A DNA stretch of 64,000 nucleotides from Meghimatium bilineatum (lineage: Eukaryota; Mollusca; Gastropoda; Stylommatophora; Philomycidae): contig CM067318.1 in assembly GCA_034231615.1 (NCBI GenBank), positions 32,319,723-32,383,722 of the forward strand. Direction: 5' to 3'. The translations under genes were made by a program, and so were the position numbers. The notes below the pieces were generated by a model that saw nothing but the letters and a program-made list of their open reading frames with translations, searched no databases and was not told the origin of the DNA. Shown one piece after another: positions 11,385 through 22,474 of this stretch. How positions within the stretch are numbered: the first letter of the stretch is position 1; each line of letters opens with the position of its first letter.

Positions 11385-12510
11385 TGGCACTATAAATCAA
11401 CTAGACAATATGTTAACACCCTCCCCCCCCCCTTCCTATAAATCAACTAGACAATATGTAAGCATTCCTCAACTCCTACAAATTAACAAGACAATTTGTT
11501 AACATAGAAATCTCTTAGAAATCGACTGGACACTATGATACCATTTTTCCCTTCTAGAAATCAATTAGACGGCACGCTAACATTCTCCACACCTAAACAA
11601 TCAACTAGACAGTATGCTAACATCCTCTCCACTTATAAATCAACTAGACAATATGGTCATATTCCTTCCTAATCTAGAAATCAACTACACGGCACGCTAA
11701 CATTCTCCGCACCTAAAAATAAATTAGACTGTATGCTAACATTCTACGTACCTAGAAATCAACTAGACAATATGGTCAAATTCTTTACACCTAAAAAGGA
11801 ACCAAAAAAGTATACTAACATTCTCTGCACGTAGAAAACAACTAAACAGTATGCTAACATCCTAACCACTTAGAAATTAACTAGATAATATGGCCATATT
11901 CTTCTCACCTAGAAATCAACTAGACAGTAGGATCACATTCTACCGAACTAGAAATCAACTAGACATTATGCTAACATCCTCTCCACTTAGAAATCAACTA
12001 GACAATATGGTCACATTCCTTCACAATCTAGAAATCGACTAGACAGTATGCTAACATTCTACGTATCTAGAAAGCAACTAGACAATATGATCATATTCTT
12101 CCCATCTAGAAATCAACTAGACAATATGGTCACATTCTTTCCACCTAGAAATCAACTAGACAATATGGCCACATTCTTCCCGTCTAGAAATCAACTAGAC
12201 AGTAAGCTAACATCCTCTCCACTTATAAAACAATTAGACAATTTGGTCACATTATTCCTACCTAGAAATCAACCCGACAGTATACTAACATTCTCCGTAC
12301 TTAGATATCAACTAGACAATATGACCCACCACATTCTTCCCACCTAGAAATCAACTAGACAATATTGTCACATTCATTCTTCCCACCTAGAAATCAACTA
12401 GACAATATGGTCACATTCTTCCCACCTAGAAATCAACTAGACAATATGACCACATTCTTCCCACCTAGAAATCAACTAGATAATATGCTAACATTTTCCG
12501 CTGATCACAA
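11385..12510. repeat. 39-bp minisatellite
   Basis: About 28 units of CCTAGAAATCAACTAGACAA followed by TATGGTCACATTCTTCCCA. The 39-base period keeps frame, so plus-strand frames read RNQLDNMVTFFPP repeatedly. Not a gene: units vary and lose frame. Confidence 0.93.
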
Positions 12511-12599
12511 TTTTAACAAATCTACTGAAACTACATGGTATTTGTATTTGTGTGTGTGTGTATGTGTGTTTCTAAAATAAAAGTTCTCCAACGCCCATA

Positions 12600-12850
12600 T
12601 GATGCCGAGGCCCAAAATTAGAGTAAAGAATAGCAAAACTGTTTAAATTCGATACATGTCGTAAGAAGCGACTAAGTAGGTAATGATGTGAATTTGGCTG
12701 TCCCATCCCATATAGGGTAGGAGTCACCCAAACGTCAAGCCGAAGTAGGTTGTGTCAGATCGAATCCACAGATATCCCAACTAATCTGTAAAACGCACCA
12801 CACGGCTTCCATTCTGCAGGAGTTTTAAAACGATCGCAGAAGAAGAAGAG
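12600..12850 (+). mobile_element. SINE A copy
   Basis: Landmarks: ATGTCGTAAGAAGCGACTAA, GGCTGTCCCATCCCATATAG, GGTTGTGTCAGATCGAATCC, and the GCAGAAGAAGAAGAGG tail. No convincing target duplication. Confidence 0.78.
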
Positions 12851-13360
12851 GATTCTCGAAGACGAAATGAAAAGTTATTTGTTTTTGTTTTTAAGGAATA
12901 CCCCCCCCCCCTGGACCCCAGCCCACTTAGCAGAGTTGTAACTACAGTTTTGAATAGCATATGATAGACCACTGATGTGACTTGTATTGTTCATGAGATA
13001 GCATATGATAAATAGACCACTGATGTGACTTATTGTTCATGCAAATAACAATTTATCTCTTACGGTGAGCAACGTTCCTTTCAACCGTGGACGTTGGTCC
13101 AATTTGATTATCTATAATATAATATAATAGCCGTGTTCTGTCAGTCTCTCCGGAACGCTCTATAAATGGCACATTTGCGTCACGGAATTCCATGCGACAT
13201 TTAATCAAAACGATTGGTGTCGTGACTTTATTCAAAGCAGACGACATCTTTGTATACAAATGTTATTGATGTGCTAACAGGTAATCTTCGGTATCGGCTT
13301 GTGGTTAATATTATCTAAAATACATTATATTTAAAATAAATATATAATTTGCTTTAAATA

Positions 13361-13783
13361 ATGGATGAAGATGATTCAATCACAAGAAAGTGTCAAAAAA
13401 TAAAAGAGCAAAAAGCTAGATGGTTGAGTCGTCAAAGTCAAGTGTCACTCACTCGAATTCGTGCCGCAAATGCTGCAGAACATAGACATAAAATTGAAAG
13501 AGACATGCAAAGAATTGATCAAGAAACCCTCCCACAAAAACAAACATGATTTACTAAGGATGCCGATGTGCACCGGCGTCGTGCTAAGCTAGAATCACCA
13601 GCGTAAAGAGAAAATCGACAAGCTATGAATAGAGTATTTCAACGTCGTCACAGACAGCATGAAACTGTTAAGCAAACGCAGAGACTACGTCGAGCTGCAG
13701 ATGTCGAGGCTCACTTATTGTCACAAATGCGTCGAAGGCAAGAAATGTCAAATGAAGTAGCAAATTTTGCGGAGGATCATTAA
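13361..13783 (+). pseudogene. Helitron Rep leader, basic coiled segment
   Basis: Starts MDEDDSITRKCQKIKEQK and continues RIRAANAAEHRHKIERD to a stop at 13547. A second frame continues with QRRRHRQHETVKQTQRLRR and AADVEAHLLSQMRRRQE to 13783. Arg/Ala/Glu-rich repeats of this type commonly precede the Rep domain in animal Helitrons (recall). At least one frameshift and one stop are present. Confidence 0.55.
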
Positions 13784-13798
13784 TTTTAGATATTATAT

Positions 13799-14437
13799 TT
13801 GAATTTTGTGGTGCTAAAATATTTTGTCGTACGTCCTAACGTTAGCACGTTTACTAGTTGTTGCCGAAAGGTGAAGATCATGCTCCTAAAGCCACTAGAC
13901 ATACAAAGTAATAAGATGCAGTATCCCAAGTTCCTGCGCTTGATGCTCTCTGATAATACACACGCTAAATACACACATTTTCACGAGAATATTCGCTCTA
14001 ATAATAGCGCTATTTCTTTCGCTATTTATAGCGCAAAAATTATGGATTGTCAAGATCGAGGTCCATATGTTTTAAAAGTTCATGAACAAACATTAACATC
14101 GAACTTCTCATACAGTTTTCTTAGTTGTATGTTTTGGACAGTACTCAAGTAACAGACGTTCGACAATCACAACAGCAAATGCTACATGCGAAAGAGAAAT
14201 CCGTAATAATTTCGATCGATTTTTCTTTTGTCAATACAATAGACTGATAACGTGATATAGAAACAAGAGAGATTCATAATGATGCTCAAACTGGAAGAGG
14301 AATCCCAATAGTAAGTATAGTCTTCAATCGCGATCGTCAATCTTATCACCTTCGCTATAATGAACCAACATCTAGCTAGGTTGCAATGGTTTTCATCAAC
14401 GACGAAGAACCATCCTTTCACCGCGACATTCGCATTT
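13799..14437 (+). pseudogene. Helitron-like N domain of Rep/helicase
   Basis: First part (to 14152): CCRKVKIMLLKPLD, YPKFLRLMLSDNTHAKY, HFHENIRSNNSAISFA and RGPYVLKVHEQT. These are the order and spacing of the Helitron-like N domain (CC-x-G-K, then F-x-x-NIR-x-YNSA, then GPYxFKxHGQ). A second frame (about 14153-14437) continues with HNDAQTGRGIPIVSIVF, then RYNEPTS, VAMVFINDEE and FHRDIRIYIM, matching the next conserved block. There are several stops and one clear frameshift. The Rep catalytic Tyr region and the helicase are not visible. Confidence 0.8.
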
Positions 14438-14537
14438 ATATCATGTATAATCTTGTGTTCGCTGTTGATAGACTCTGTTTACCGCACCAAAAGTAACATC
14501 TTCCTAGTTCTAAGACAAGAAACATTATTAAGTATTG

Positions 14538-15146
14538 AAAACTACAAGTAGAACACTATCAATATCTTGGACACATAATCAAAAATGACGGCAGATGTGA
14601 AACAGAAGTTAAAAGGAGAATAGGAATGACTAAAAGTAACTTCAATGACATGAGGAAAATATTAACATCTAAACAAATTACAAATAGGTTAAAAATGACA
14701 AATAAAAAATGCTACATCTATTCCATATTAATGTATGGCTCATAAGCATAGACACTAAACAAAAAATTAGAAGACATAATTGATTTCTTTGAGATGTGGA
14801 TATATAGAAGAATAGGGAGAACATCATGGAAAGAGAAGAAAACAAACAAAGAGGTTCTAACAACACTTGATATGAAGAAAGAATTATTAAGAGTAATAAA
14901 GGTTAAGCAAATAAAATATTGTGGACACATTATAAGACATGACACCTTGTTGAAGATCTTACTTGAGGGTAAAGACGAAGGGAAGCGAGCAAGAGGTAAG
15001 CAGAGATACAAGTGAGAGACCAACATGGCACGATGGGCAGGTTACAGTCTAGCAGAGTGCACCACCAAAACAGGAGACAAAGAATGTTGGAAGTCTGTTG
15101 CAGCCAACCTTTCGTTGCGGAGACGGTACTTGATGATAATGATGTA
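14538..15146 (+). mobile_element. RTE-A LINE, 5'-truncated copy 1
   Basis: The longest RTE-A copy here. Translation shows YQYLGHIIKNDGRCETEVKR, the FFEMWIYRRIGRTSWKEKKT block, VKQIKYCGHIIRHDTLL, GKRARGKQRYK, and an end at CGTTGCGGAGACGGTACTTGATGATAATGATG. This is the C-terminal part of an RTE-type reverse transcriptase protein. Stops at 14742, 14754 and 15013 show it is dead. It abuts and truncates the Helitron relic. Confidence 0.82.
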
Positions 15147-15149
15147 TTG

Positions 15150-15484
15150 ACATTCAAGGCACACCTGGAAAAAAAAGGTGTATAGATTATTAAGATTAGC
15201 AGGTAAGTAGCAGAGAGATTGGAAGATGCCAAGGGGTTAATATTAGTTACATCCTATTTAAGATAAGGAACTTGACGACACTACATCGATTGAGAACACA
15301 GAAGAATCATGGTAACTGCAGAAAGGAGTGAAAATGCGACGAAAATTAGCAACTGTGTTTTAAGGGTTCAAATAGGGAGTGGGGAGAAGAGGGGGTGGTG
15401 TTATATACGCCATCATTAGTTTAAACAGGAATGGTTATAAAGTAATAGCAAAGCGTTGCAATTCAGACTTAGTTAATACTTGGT
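15150..15484. other. Unrecognised sequence
   Basis: Between the RTE-A end and the trinucleotide tract. Nothing identified. Confidence 0.5.
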
Positions 15485-16130
15485 CAGATGGAGTAGTAGT
15501 AGTTGTTGTTGTAGCAGCGGTAGGAATGTAGTAGTAGTAGTAGTATCTGTTGTTGTTGTAGCAGCGGTAGGAATGTAGTAGTAGTTGTAGTAGTATCTGT
15601 TGTTGTTGTTGTTGTTAATGTAGCTGTGGAATGATTGTAGGAGTAATTGTTGTAGCAGTTGTAGGTTGTAATAGTAGCAGTAGTAGTAGTACAAGAAAGT
15701 AGTAGTAGTAGTAGTAGTTGTTGTTGTTGTTCTTGTTGAAGCAGTGACATGTTTCTATTATAGTTGTCGTAGCAGTGATATTATTTTAATAGTTGAAGTA
15801 GTAGTAGTTATTGTTATTGTTGTAGTAGTGGTAGGATTGTAATAGTTGAAGAAGTAGCAGTTGTTATGGTTGTAGCAATGGTACGATTGTAGTAGTAGTT
15901 GTAGCTGTGGTGCAATTGTAATAATTGATGTAATAGTTTTTGTAGTTATTTTTATATCAGTAAGTGTAGTAGTAGTAGTAGCAGCAGTAGTTATTGTAGC
16001 TGTGGTTGGATTATAAGTGTAGTAGTAGCAGTAGTAGTTATTGTAGCTGTGGTTGGATTATAAGTGTAGTAGTAGCAGTAGTAGTAGTTGTTGCTGTTGT
16101 TGTAGCAATAGTAGTAGTTGTAGTAGTAAA
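15485..16130. repeat. GTA/GTT trinucleotide-rich tract
   Basis: Mixed GTAGTAGTA and GTTGTTGTT runs with interspersed GCAGCGGTAGGAATG-type units. A simple-sequence region. Confidence 0.9.
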
Positions 16131-16261
16131 ATAATTACATGAATTGTATGCAAGGGTTAGCAGTTACATTCTATGATAGATTTAGACAGGGATCGAAAAA
16201 CCTATAGACTTGTCAGGTTTACGCTTATAACCGGTCAGTCGTTTCTGAATTTCAAGATCCA

Positions 16262-16447
16262 CATGTTTAAACACTCTTTCTCCGCCAAAGGCGGATGTGT
16301 CGGGCACTTGGCGCAAATAAACCTGCATTCTCAATGCATTTCCGTTCTCTGGACTATATCCTGCTGGAAATCTAGTAGTCCCATTGTCCTGCTGCAAGAG
16401 AGATCCAATGGGAGGTTAAGAATGAACGCTGGGAAGAAGAAGAAGAA
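16262..16447 (+). mobile_element. SINE B copy
   Basis: Relative of SINE A with a different 5' half: CGGATGTGTCGGGCACTTGG, then CATTTCCGTTCTCTGGACTA, TCCTGCTGGAAATCTAGTAG, CTGCTGCAAGAGAGATCC and a GAAGAAGAAGAAG tail. Confidence 0.75.
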
Positions 16448-16834
16448 ACATTCTTTCGCCATGATATAATCAATGTGTACTCTCTTTCATAGTTGAAAAG
16501 CAGTGCCTTTCCGAGAGATGCTGAAAAATATATTTGTCCTCGTGTTTCACCATTTGTACTGTGTCACTCTCAAAAGAGCAGAAGAATGATTGCTAAGAGT
16601 ACGTATTATAATTAACGAGATAATCACGGGGAAACTTCGGAAGAGGGACATGTGAACCCTAAGATGTAACCATATATCCAACTAACAGCCTCGTGAACGT
16701 ATACCAAATGTCTTGACCATTGCGTCATGTACATCCCATCACTAAACAAGAGGTTATCCACACTAGAAGGTGTTTAAATAGCAACCAATATTCAGTTTTA
16801 TTTCACGACATAAATAAAAACGACAGATATATAT

Positions 16835-16970
<136 letters not shown>

Positions 16971-17154
16971 CACAAGTAAAACTTGGGTATGTTTAAAACT
17001 TGGGTATGTTTCAATCCCTGCGAATTGTTAGCAATATTACTATTGTATCCTTTTGTGCAGTGAGCTTTTTTCCATACTCATAAGGCTTCAACCCTCTGTA
17101 GTGTACAATTTTATTTCAAATCTGCCTCCTCAGAGAGGTTAAAACATAATTACA

Positions 17155-17325
17155 CAGATAAATTGATGTGTGGCTTTCACAAGAAAAATTGATGGGTGGC
17201 TTTCACAAGATAAATTGATGGGTGGCTTTTACAAGATAAATTGATGTGTGACTTTTGCAAGATAAAGTAATGTGTGGCTTTCATAAGATAAATTTATGTA
17301 TGCCTTTCACAAGATGAAGTTCATC
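17155..17325. repeat. 26-bp repeats
   Basis: About six units of GATAAATTGATGTGTGGCTT followed by TCACAA. Confidence 0.9.
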
Positions 17326-18019
17326 CTATTTATAAGTGGATGGGAAAATACGGTTTGTGGATCAAATCTGTACCGCCAAGACTTTTTAATCTGCCCTGAT
17401 CTAAAAGTAATTTACACACTAGCTCATGAGCACGGACAACTTAAAATTTTGTGAGCTAATTTGAAAATCATCCTTCTAAACTGATGCATTTGAAATATCC
17501 CGAAAAATGTATTTCTTTCGTTGTAGTAGTGCGATCAATCGTCAATACAATAACATATGTGAATAAATATTTATTGGTAAAGATTTCTAATATATGAGAG
17601 AAGGTATAGCAAAATCGATACGCTTTTATCGTATTTAACGATATGTAATGTAAAAACCAAGACAATGAAAGATGAAAACTCCTGAAAATACAAAGAAATG
17701 TGTTTGTGACCAAGCCGTATACACCAGATAATGATCAAAGAAGAACGATTAAAAGTGGAAATTGATGTAGAAATTCTATTGTGGTAGTGCTTTTCAGCGT
17801 TATTCGTGATCATTACTTTATCTTGTGCTGATTTTCAGAGAATCCACGAAGAATAACTTTGAAATTTTGTCCTTCTTTGGGGGGGGGGGGGGCTACAGGA
17901 ATGTTATTATGTTTACGATGCATAATAAGATAAAGTTGGAAAATATTGGCAATGAGCTAACTAAAAGACAAAGTTATAACTATTCAGAAGCTATACGTTT
18001 TCCTGTGGCAACATATGAT

Positions 18020-18545
18020 TGTGAGACGTGAGTAATGAGATCAGCAATTGTATTGAAAATATTAGCATTTGAAATGAAATGCTATAGAAAGGTCATAAGA
18101 ATATCATGGACAGAAAGATAATCCAACACTAACGTCCGTAAAGACATGAACGTAGAAACATATAGGTTCCTCAAAACTATCCACACACACAAAAAGTACG
18201 GAGAATCTGTATACTTGTGTTGCAAAGCGATTCGGTGCTGCTAGAACAAACCTGGTTCAATTCCCGTCAGCTGTAAGAATTATTTTCATTTATCCTCATG
18301 CTTCTTACTTGAACTTACCCACACAAAAAAACACAAGCTGACATTTGGACATGTAAAAAGACACAATGGTTTCATGAAAGGTTTCAGGAATTGTAACAAG
18401 AGGCATACCACGACTAGTTTGGGCACAGGACATCATAGACTGTCTGAATATGACATTGAAGAGGCTTGATAGCTTGCACAGAACCGAGATGCTTATGGAG
18501 AAGTAATAAAGACAACATTCTGCAAAGGACGCGTCACATCGATAG
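18020..18545 (+). pseudogene. LINE-H relic interrupted by a small SINE
   Basis: Encodes TYDCET, then AFEMKCYRKVIRISWTER, FLKTIHT, then after the SINE KLTFGHVKRHNGFMKGF, SEYDIEEA and LAQNRDAYGEVIKTTFCKG. The matching C-terminus at 11010-11195 shows this is a dispersed family. A stop follows CET. Confidence 0.7.
18196..18319 (+). mobile_element. Short tRNA-like SINE inserted in LINE-H
   Basis: A 124-bp insert flanked by CACACAAAAA at 18186-18195 and 18320-18329. It carries a B-box-like CCTGGTTCAATTCCC and a possible A box upstream (TTGCAAAGCGATTCGG). The LINE reading resumes after it. Confidence 0.65.
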
Positions 18546-18549
18546 ATAG

Positions 18550-19316
18550 GTAAGTCAGATATGTGCCCTACAGTAATAGGCCTCGAAGACTATCAACAAG
18601 ATTGCTTTAGGTTCCACGTGTGGTGGTGGGTAACGCAAAAATTGTCCCAAACAGGGGAATGCGGGATAAAAAAGAAACACGCTTCATTGGAACAATAAAA
18701 TTATGCAATATAGTCTTCGCCTTTCTCTCTGCATTTGTGTATTGTAGTTTGCGTTTGATGACAACTGTAATTTGTCAAACATACTGCTGCTAAGTAGGCA
18801 AAGAAGTGTATCTAACTGGCAAACCACGGGAACTGTTGGAACGCATTTTCTTCAACATTTTCTAATAAAACTAAGTTGTTATGGCATTTCTAGAAGTGTT
18901 GCAACTCCCCAGCAAGAAAGAAGTTTACATGCGAAAGTGTACGAAGAAGAATATTCTACAATGTTAACACAGATTTTCCAAATTTTCCTCGTTTATTAGA
19001 TCAAATTATACTACGATTATTTGTCCCATTTTGCAGCTCTCCCTTCATGGCAAATGGTTAAACACACCCGACAATAATTGCACTTCGTTTTTCGTTGGAG
19101 GAAAAAAAATAAATCGATGTTAAATTTATCAAGTAATTATTAAGTAACCATTAGTGTACCGGCTTCATTAGCGAGGTTACCAAAAGTATTTCAACATTTT
19201 ATAAGACTGGTCACGTGATGTCCCAAGACTGATATCGTCATTCAGCAGGAATTAATTGGAAATAGGAAGTAAATAGAGCAAATATAATTAGGAAATATGA
19301 AGAAATATGTTCTATA
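18550..19316. other. Unrecognised sequence
   Basis: A 75-codon frame at 18772-18999 has no recognisable domain. Confidence 0.5.
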
Positions 19317-19995
19317 ATGGTGAATTGTGGTGATACTGACAGTGGTGGTGGTAGTGGTGATGGTGATAATGATATTCATTGTGGTGGAGCCGATGATGGT
19401 TGTGGTGATGGTGGTATTGGCGGTTTTGCTGATCTTGGTATTGATAGTTGTGGTGCTGATCATTGTATTGGTGGCGGTGATCGTGGTATTGATAGGGGGT
19501 GGTGCTGCTTATAATGGTATTGATGGTGGTGGTGACGATGATGGTTGCTGGAAGGTGATGCTCGTGATGGTATTGGTGATGGTGATAGTATTAATGGTGA
19601 TAGTGATATTATTAATGGTGATGGTGATAGTGATAGTATTAATGATGATGGTGATAGTATTAATGGTGATGGTGATAGTATTAATGGTGATGGTGATAGT
19701 ATTAATGGTGATAGTATTAATGGTGATGGTTCTGATATGGTGGTGGTTCTCGTGATTGTATATATGGTGATGTTGCAGATAATGGTGGTTGTGTCAATGA
19801 TGATGATATTGATGATGGTGTGGCTGATGATGGTGTTTGTTATTGTGCTGATGATGATATTCATAATTATTGTGCTGTTGATGTCACTGATGATGGTGGT
19901 GCTGATGATGTTGTTGCTGATGATCGTACTGATGGTGCTGAAAATTACATTAATATCGATGGTGTCAATGATGGTGATGGCATACTGATTATCGT
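19317..19995. repeat. GAT/GGT-rich array 1
   Basis: Degenerate triplets with a cleaner GGTGATAGTATTAATGGTGA section at 19580-19720. Open in several frames on both strands because of the triplet period. Confidence 0.9.
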
Positions 19996-20124
19996 ATTGC
20001 TCACTAGCTCGTATTGCCAATGGCTCACTAGACAAACCAATCATGCAACAGAAAACATTAGGAGATGACATGCCTTTATATTGAGGTTATCTTCTTATAG
20101 AAGCTTCGTGGCACGTCATCTATG

Positions 20125-20395
20125 CAATCCCGTAGTCATAACCTTCGATAACAGTTACCATGTTGTTCCGACAGGCCGACGTTGTGCTTTAACTAGTTAC
20201 GGGCACGGCGTGGGCGGGCGGAACAACAAAGAAACCTGTCGCAAGGGCCAGAGTTGTGCCCTGATGTCGACGTCTGTTTCAGCAGCATTGGACTCGAAAC
20301 ACCATCGAGTCGAATGGCTGCTGGAACAGAGGGCGAAGCACTTATGGGAATGCCCCTGGAGCTGTGCGGCCAGCTTCTAATCAAGAATCAAGATG
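20125..20395 (-). repeat. Dispersed family X, copy 2
   Basis: Reverse copy of 10685-10945: CATAACCTTCGATAACAGTT on the left and GGCCAGCTTCTAATCAAGAA on the right. It sits between two GAT/GGT-rich arrays. Confidence 0.82.
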
Positions 20396-20769
20396 ATATT
20401 GATGCTGGTGGTGCTGCTGATGATATTGATGGTGTTGGTGTTAGTGGTGATATTAATGGTGGTGGTTCTGATGAAGATAGTGATGGTGGTCATGCTGATG
20501 ATGATATTGATGGTGGTGGTGGTCGTGCTGATGATGATATTGATGGTGGTGGTGGTTGTGCGGATGAAGATATTGATGCTGGTGGTGCTGCTGATGATAT
20601 TGATGGTGGTGGTGTTAGTGGTGATATTAATGGTGGTGGTTCTGATGATGATAGTGATGGTGGTCGTGCTGATGATGATATTGCCGGTGGTGGTGGTAGT
20701 GCGGATGAAGATATTGATGGTGGTACTGATCATGATATTGATGGTAGGGGTGCTGAAGCTGATATTAAT
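20395..20769. repeat. GAT/GGT-rich array 2
   Basis: Units such as GCTGATGATGATATTGATGG followed by TGGTGGTG, in longer imperfect blocks. It lies between family X and an RTE-A fragment. Confidence 0.9.
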
Positions 20770-20990
20770 ATATTCACATCTCGCAGGCATCAATTCTTCT
20801 TCTAGTTGTTTGTTCATTATCCATGTTTATGAGCCATACATCAATATAAAATAAATGTAGCATTTTATAATTCTCATTCTTAGTTTATGATTTTTTTAAA
20901 TATTAGTAGTTTCCGTGTGTCACTGAACGGACTTTCCACCATTCCAATTATCCGTTTTAGTCTTCTGCTTCACAAACTTAAATAAAAATA
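20770..20990 (-). mobile_element. RTE-A LINE fragment, copy 2
   Basis: The minus strand carries the RTE-A segment with AAAATGCTACATTTATT and the ATGTATGGCTCATAAACATGG block. Upstream, a diverged CETEVKRRIG-like part can be followed. The 3' end is missing: the fragment runs straight into the GAT/GGT array at 20395-20769. Confidence 0.65.
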
Positions 20991-20994
20991 TATA

Positions 20995-22058
20995 TCAGAT
21001 CTTTCTTTCAGATCAATAATTTGTGTTATTGAACATTCATTCAGGTCTACGTCTCCAGAAGACTGACATTGTCTCCGATCGTTAACTGGGTTTACAGTTG
21101 CACCAACAATGTAATTAGGCTTTAGGCAAATCTTATACACCATATACACAGGGCAGCACAACAGCATGGTCGATTTTTGCACACACAAAAATATAAATGT
21201 GAAAAAAAACCGATTCAAATAACCGATTTAAAGAAAATCCTTTTCAAAAAAATCTGAGCAATAACACAAATCGATTATTGTGTACGTGAGAAATGATAGG
21301 TAGTTATGTCTGTTCCAAATGCTTTCTTATATAATGTAAATTGAAAAGTGTGCTATTTTTTTTCTACAAGAAAAGAATAAAATTGCTGCGGACATCAATT
21401 GTACACTTCTCTTGTTCGTCTGCATCCTGTAAACATTTGCAAATTGGTTGTGAAGACAACAACCGCTGGAAGCAACCACAAGCACGATTTGTGATTGTCG
21501 TTAAATTCACCAATTTTCGTTCGTTGACGAAATAAAATCATGGCCCAAAAAGGCACAGCTCAAAGTAAATTGTGCTCGCATTTTAGAAGAATATTTGGTC
21601 TTATTTTCCATTATGCCATCAAGGGGGATGTAATCTATTTCATCTCCGTATATCATGAAAAATATTTTCAAATCATTAAGTTTTTTATAGTTTTTTATCT
21701 AGCTATCAAGATTCTATTTTTTATTTTATTTTTGCTATATTGACATTGTATTCCGGTCCTTTTTGTTAATTTTTGCTATATGAAGAATGCAACTGATTGA
21801 GAAGTCACATTTTGATTCATATTGAAATAAATAAATTCATGGAATTTATTGAAAATTGTGATTTATTTTAGCTAGCTCGTAGATAAACGGGAGGGGGTGG
21901 AGGTGTGTCTGTGCAAACTCCCGTCCAATTCTTAGGACATCAGAATATAACTTTTAGTACTAGAAATTTAGCTAATAGGTTGCGTAACACTACACATATC
22001 ACCACCTTTAACAATCTTCACTAAAAGGTCATCACATTCCTCATGAGAAAAGGGAATC
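20995..22058. other. Unrecognised AT-rich sequence
   Basis: Short frames only. AT-rich, with no repeat structure that I could define. Confidence 0.5.
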
Positions 22059-22059
22059 A

Positions 22060-22470
22060 CGCGCGATGTTGGTTAATATCTAAATCTAAAACAAAACCTG
22101 AAATCTCAATTGAAATAGTTTATAATATCTACAACCAAATATGACTTACGCATTAAACAACTGTGTGACATGTACAACAAAATATGAACTCTACATTAAA
22201 CTGTTTTTTTAATATAAAAAATAGCATGAATTCTGCCCTGAACTATTGTGTAATATCTAAAACAAAACATGAATTTCGTCCTAAAAAATTGTGTAATATA
22301 TCTAAAACATATTACTTCAGCATTGAACAATTTCGTAATATCTAAAACATAATATGAACTATTCATTGAACCATTCCGTGATATCTAAACATGAATTATG
22401 CATTGAACCATTCCGTGATATCTAAAACAAAACATGAATTCCGTCCGGAACTATTATGTAATATCTTACA
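22060..22470. repeat. ~42-45-bp AT-rich minisatellite
   Basis: Degenerate units of ATATCTAAAACAAAACATGA followed by ATTCCGTCCTGAACTATTGTGTA. Confidence 0.82.
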
Positions 22471-22474
22471 CACA

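Larger units (their letters stand above)
13111..14470 (+). mobile_element. Helitron relic
   Basis: Decayed rolling-circle transposon. A plausible 5' end is TCTATAATATAATATAATAG at 13111 preceded by A, as Helitrons insert between A and T and begin with TC. Downstream in order come a basic leader with RAANAAEHR-type repeats and the Helitron-like N domain of the Rep protein in shifted frames. No helicase domain or 3' hairpin was found. The relic stops at about 14470-14535, where an RTE-like LINE begins. Confidence 0.72.

Noticed and set aside
19327-20854. Asp/Gly-rich or Val/Met-rich proteins of 140-200 residues
   Set aside because: Triplet-period GAT/GGT arrays. Several frames are open at once.
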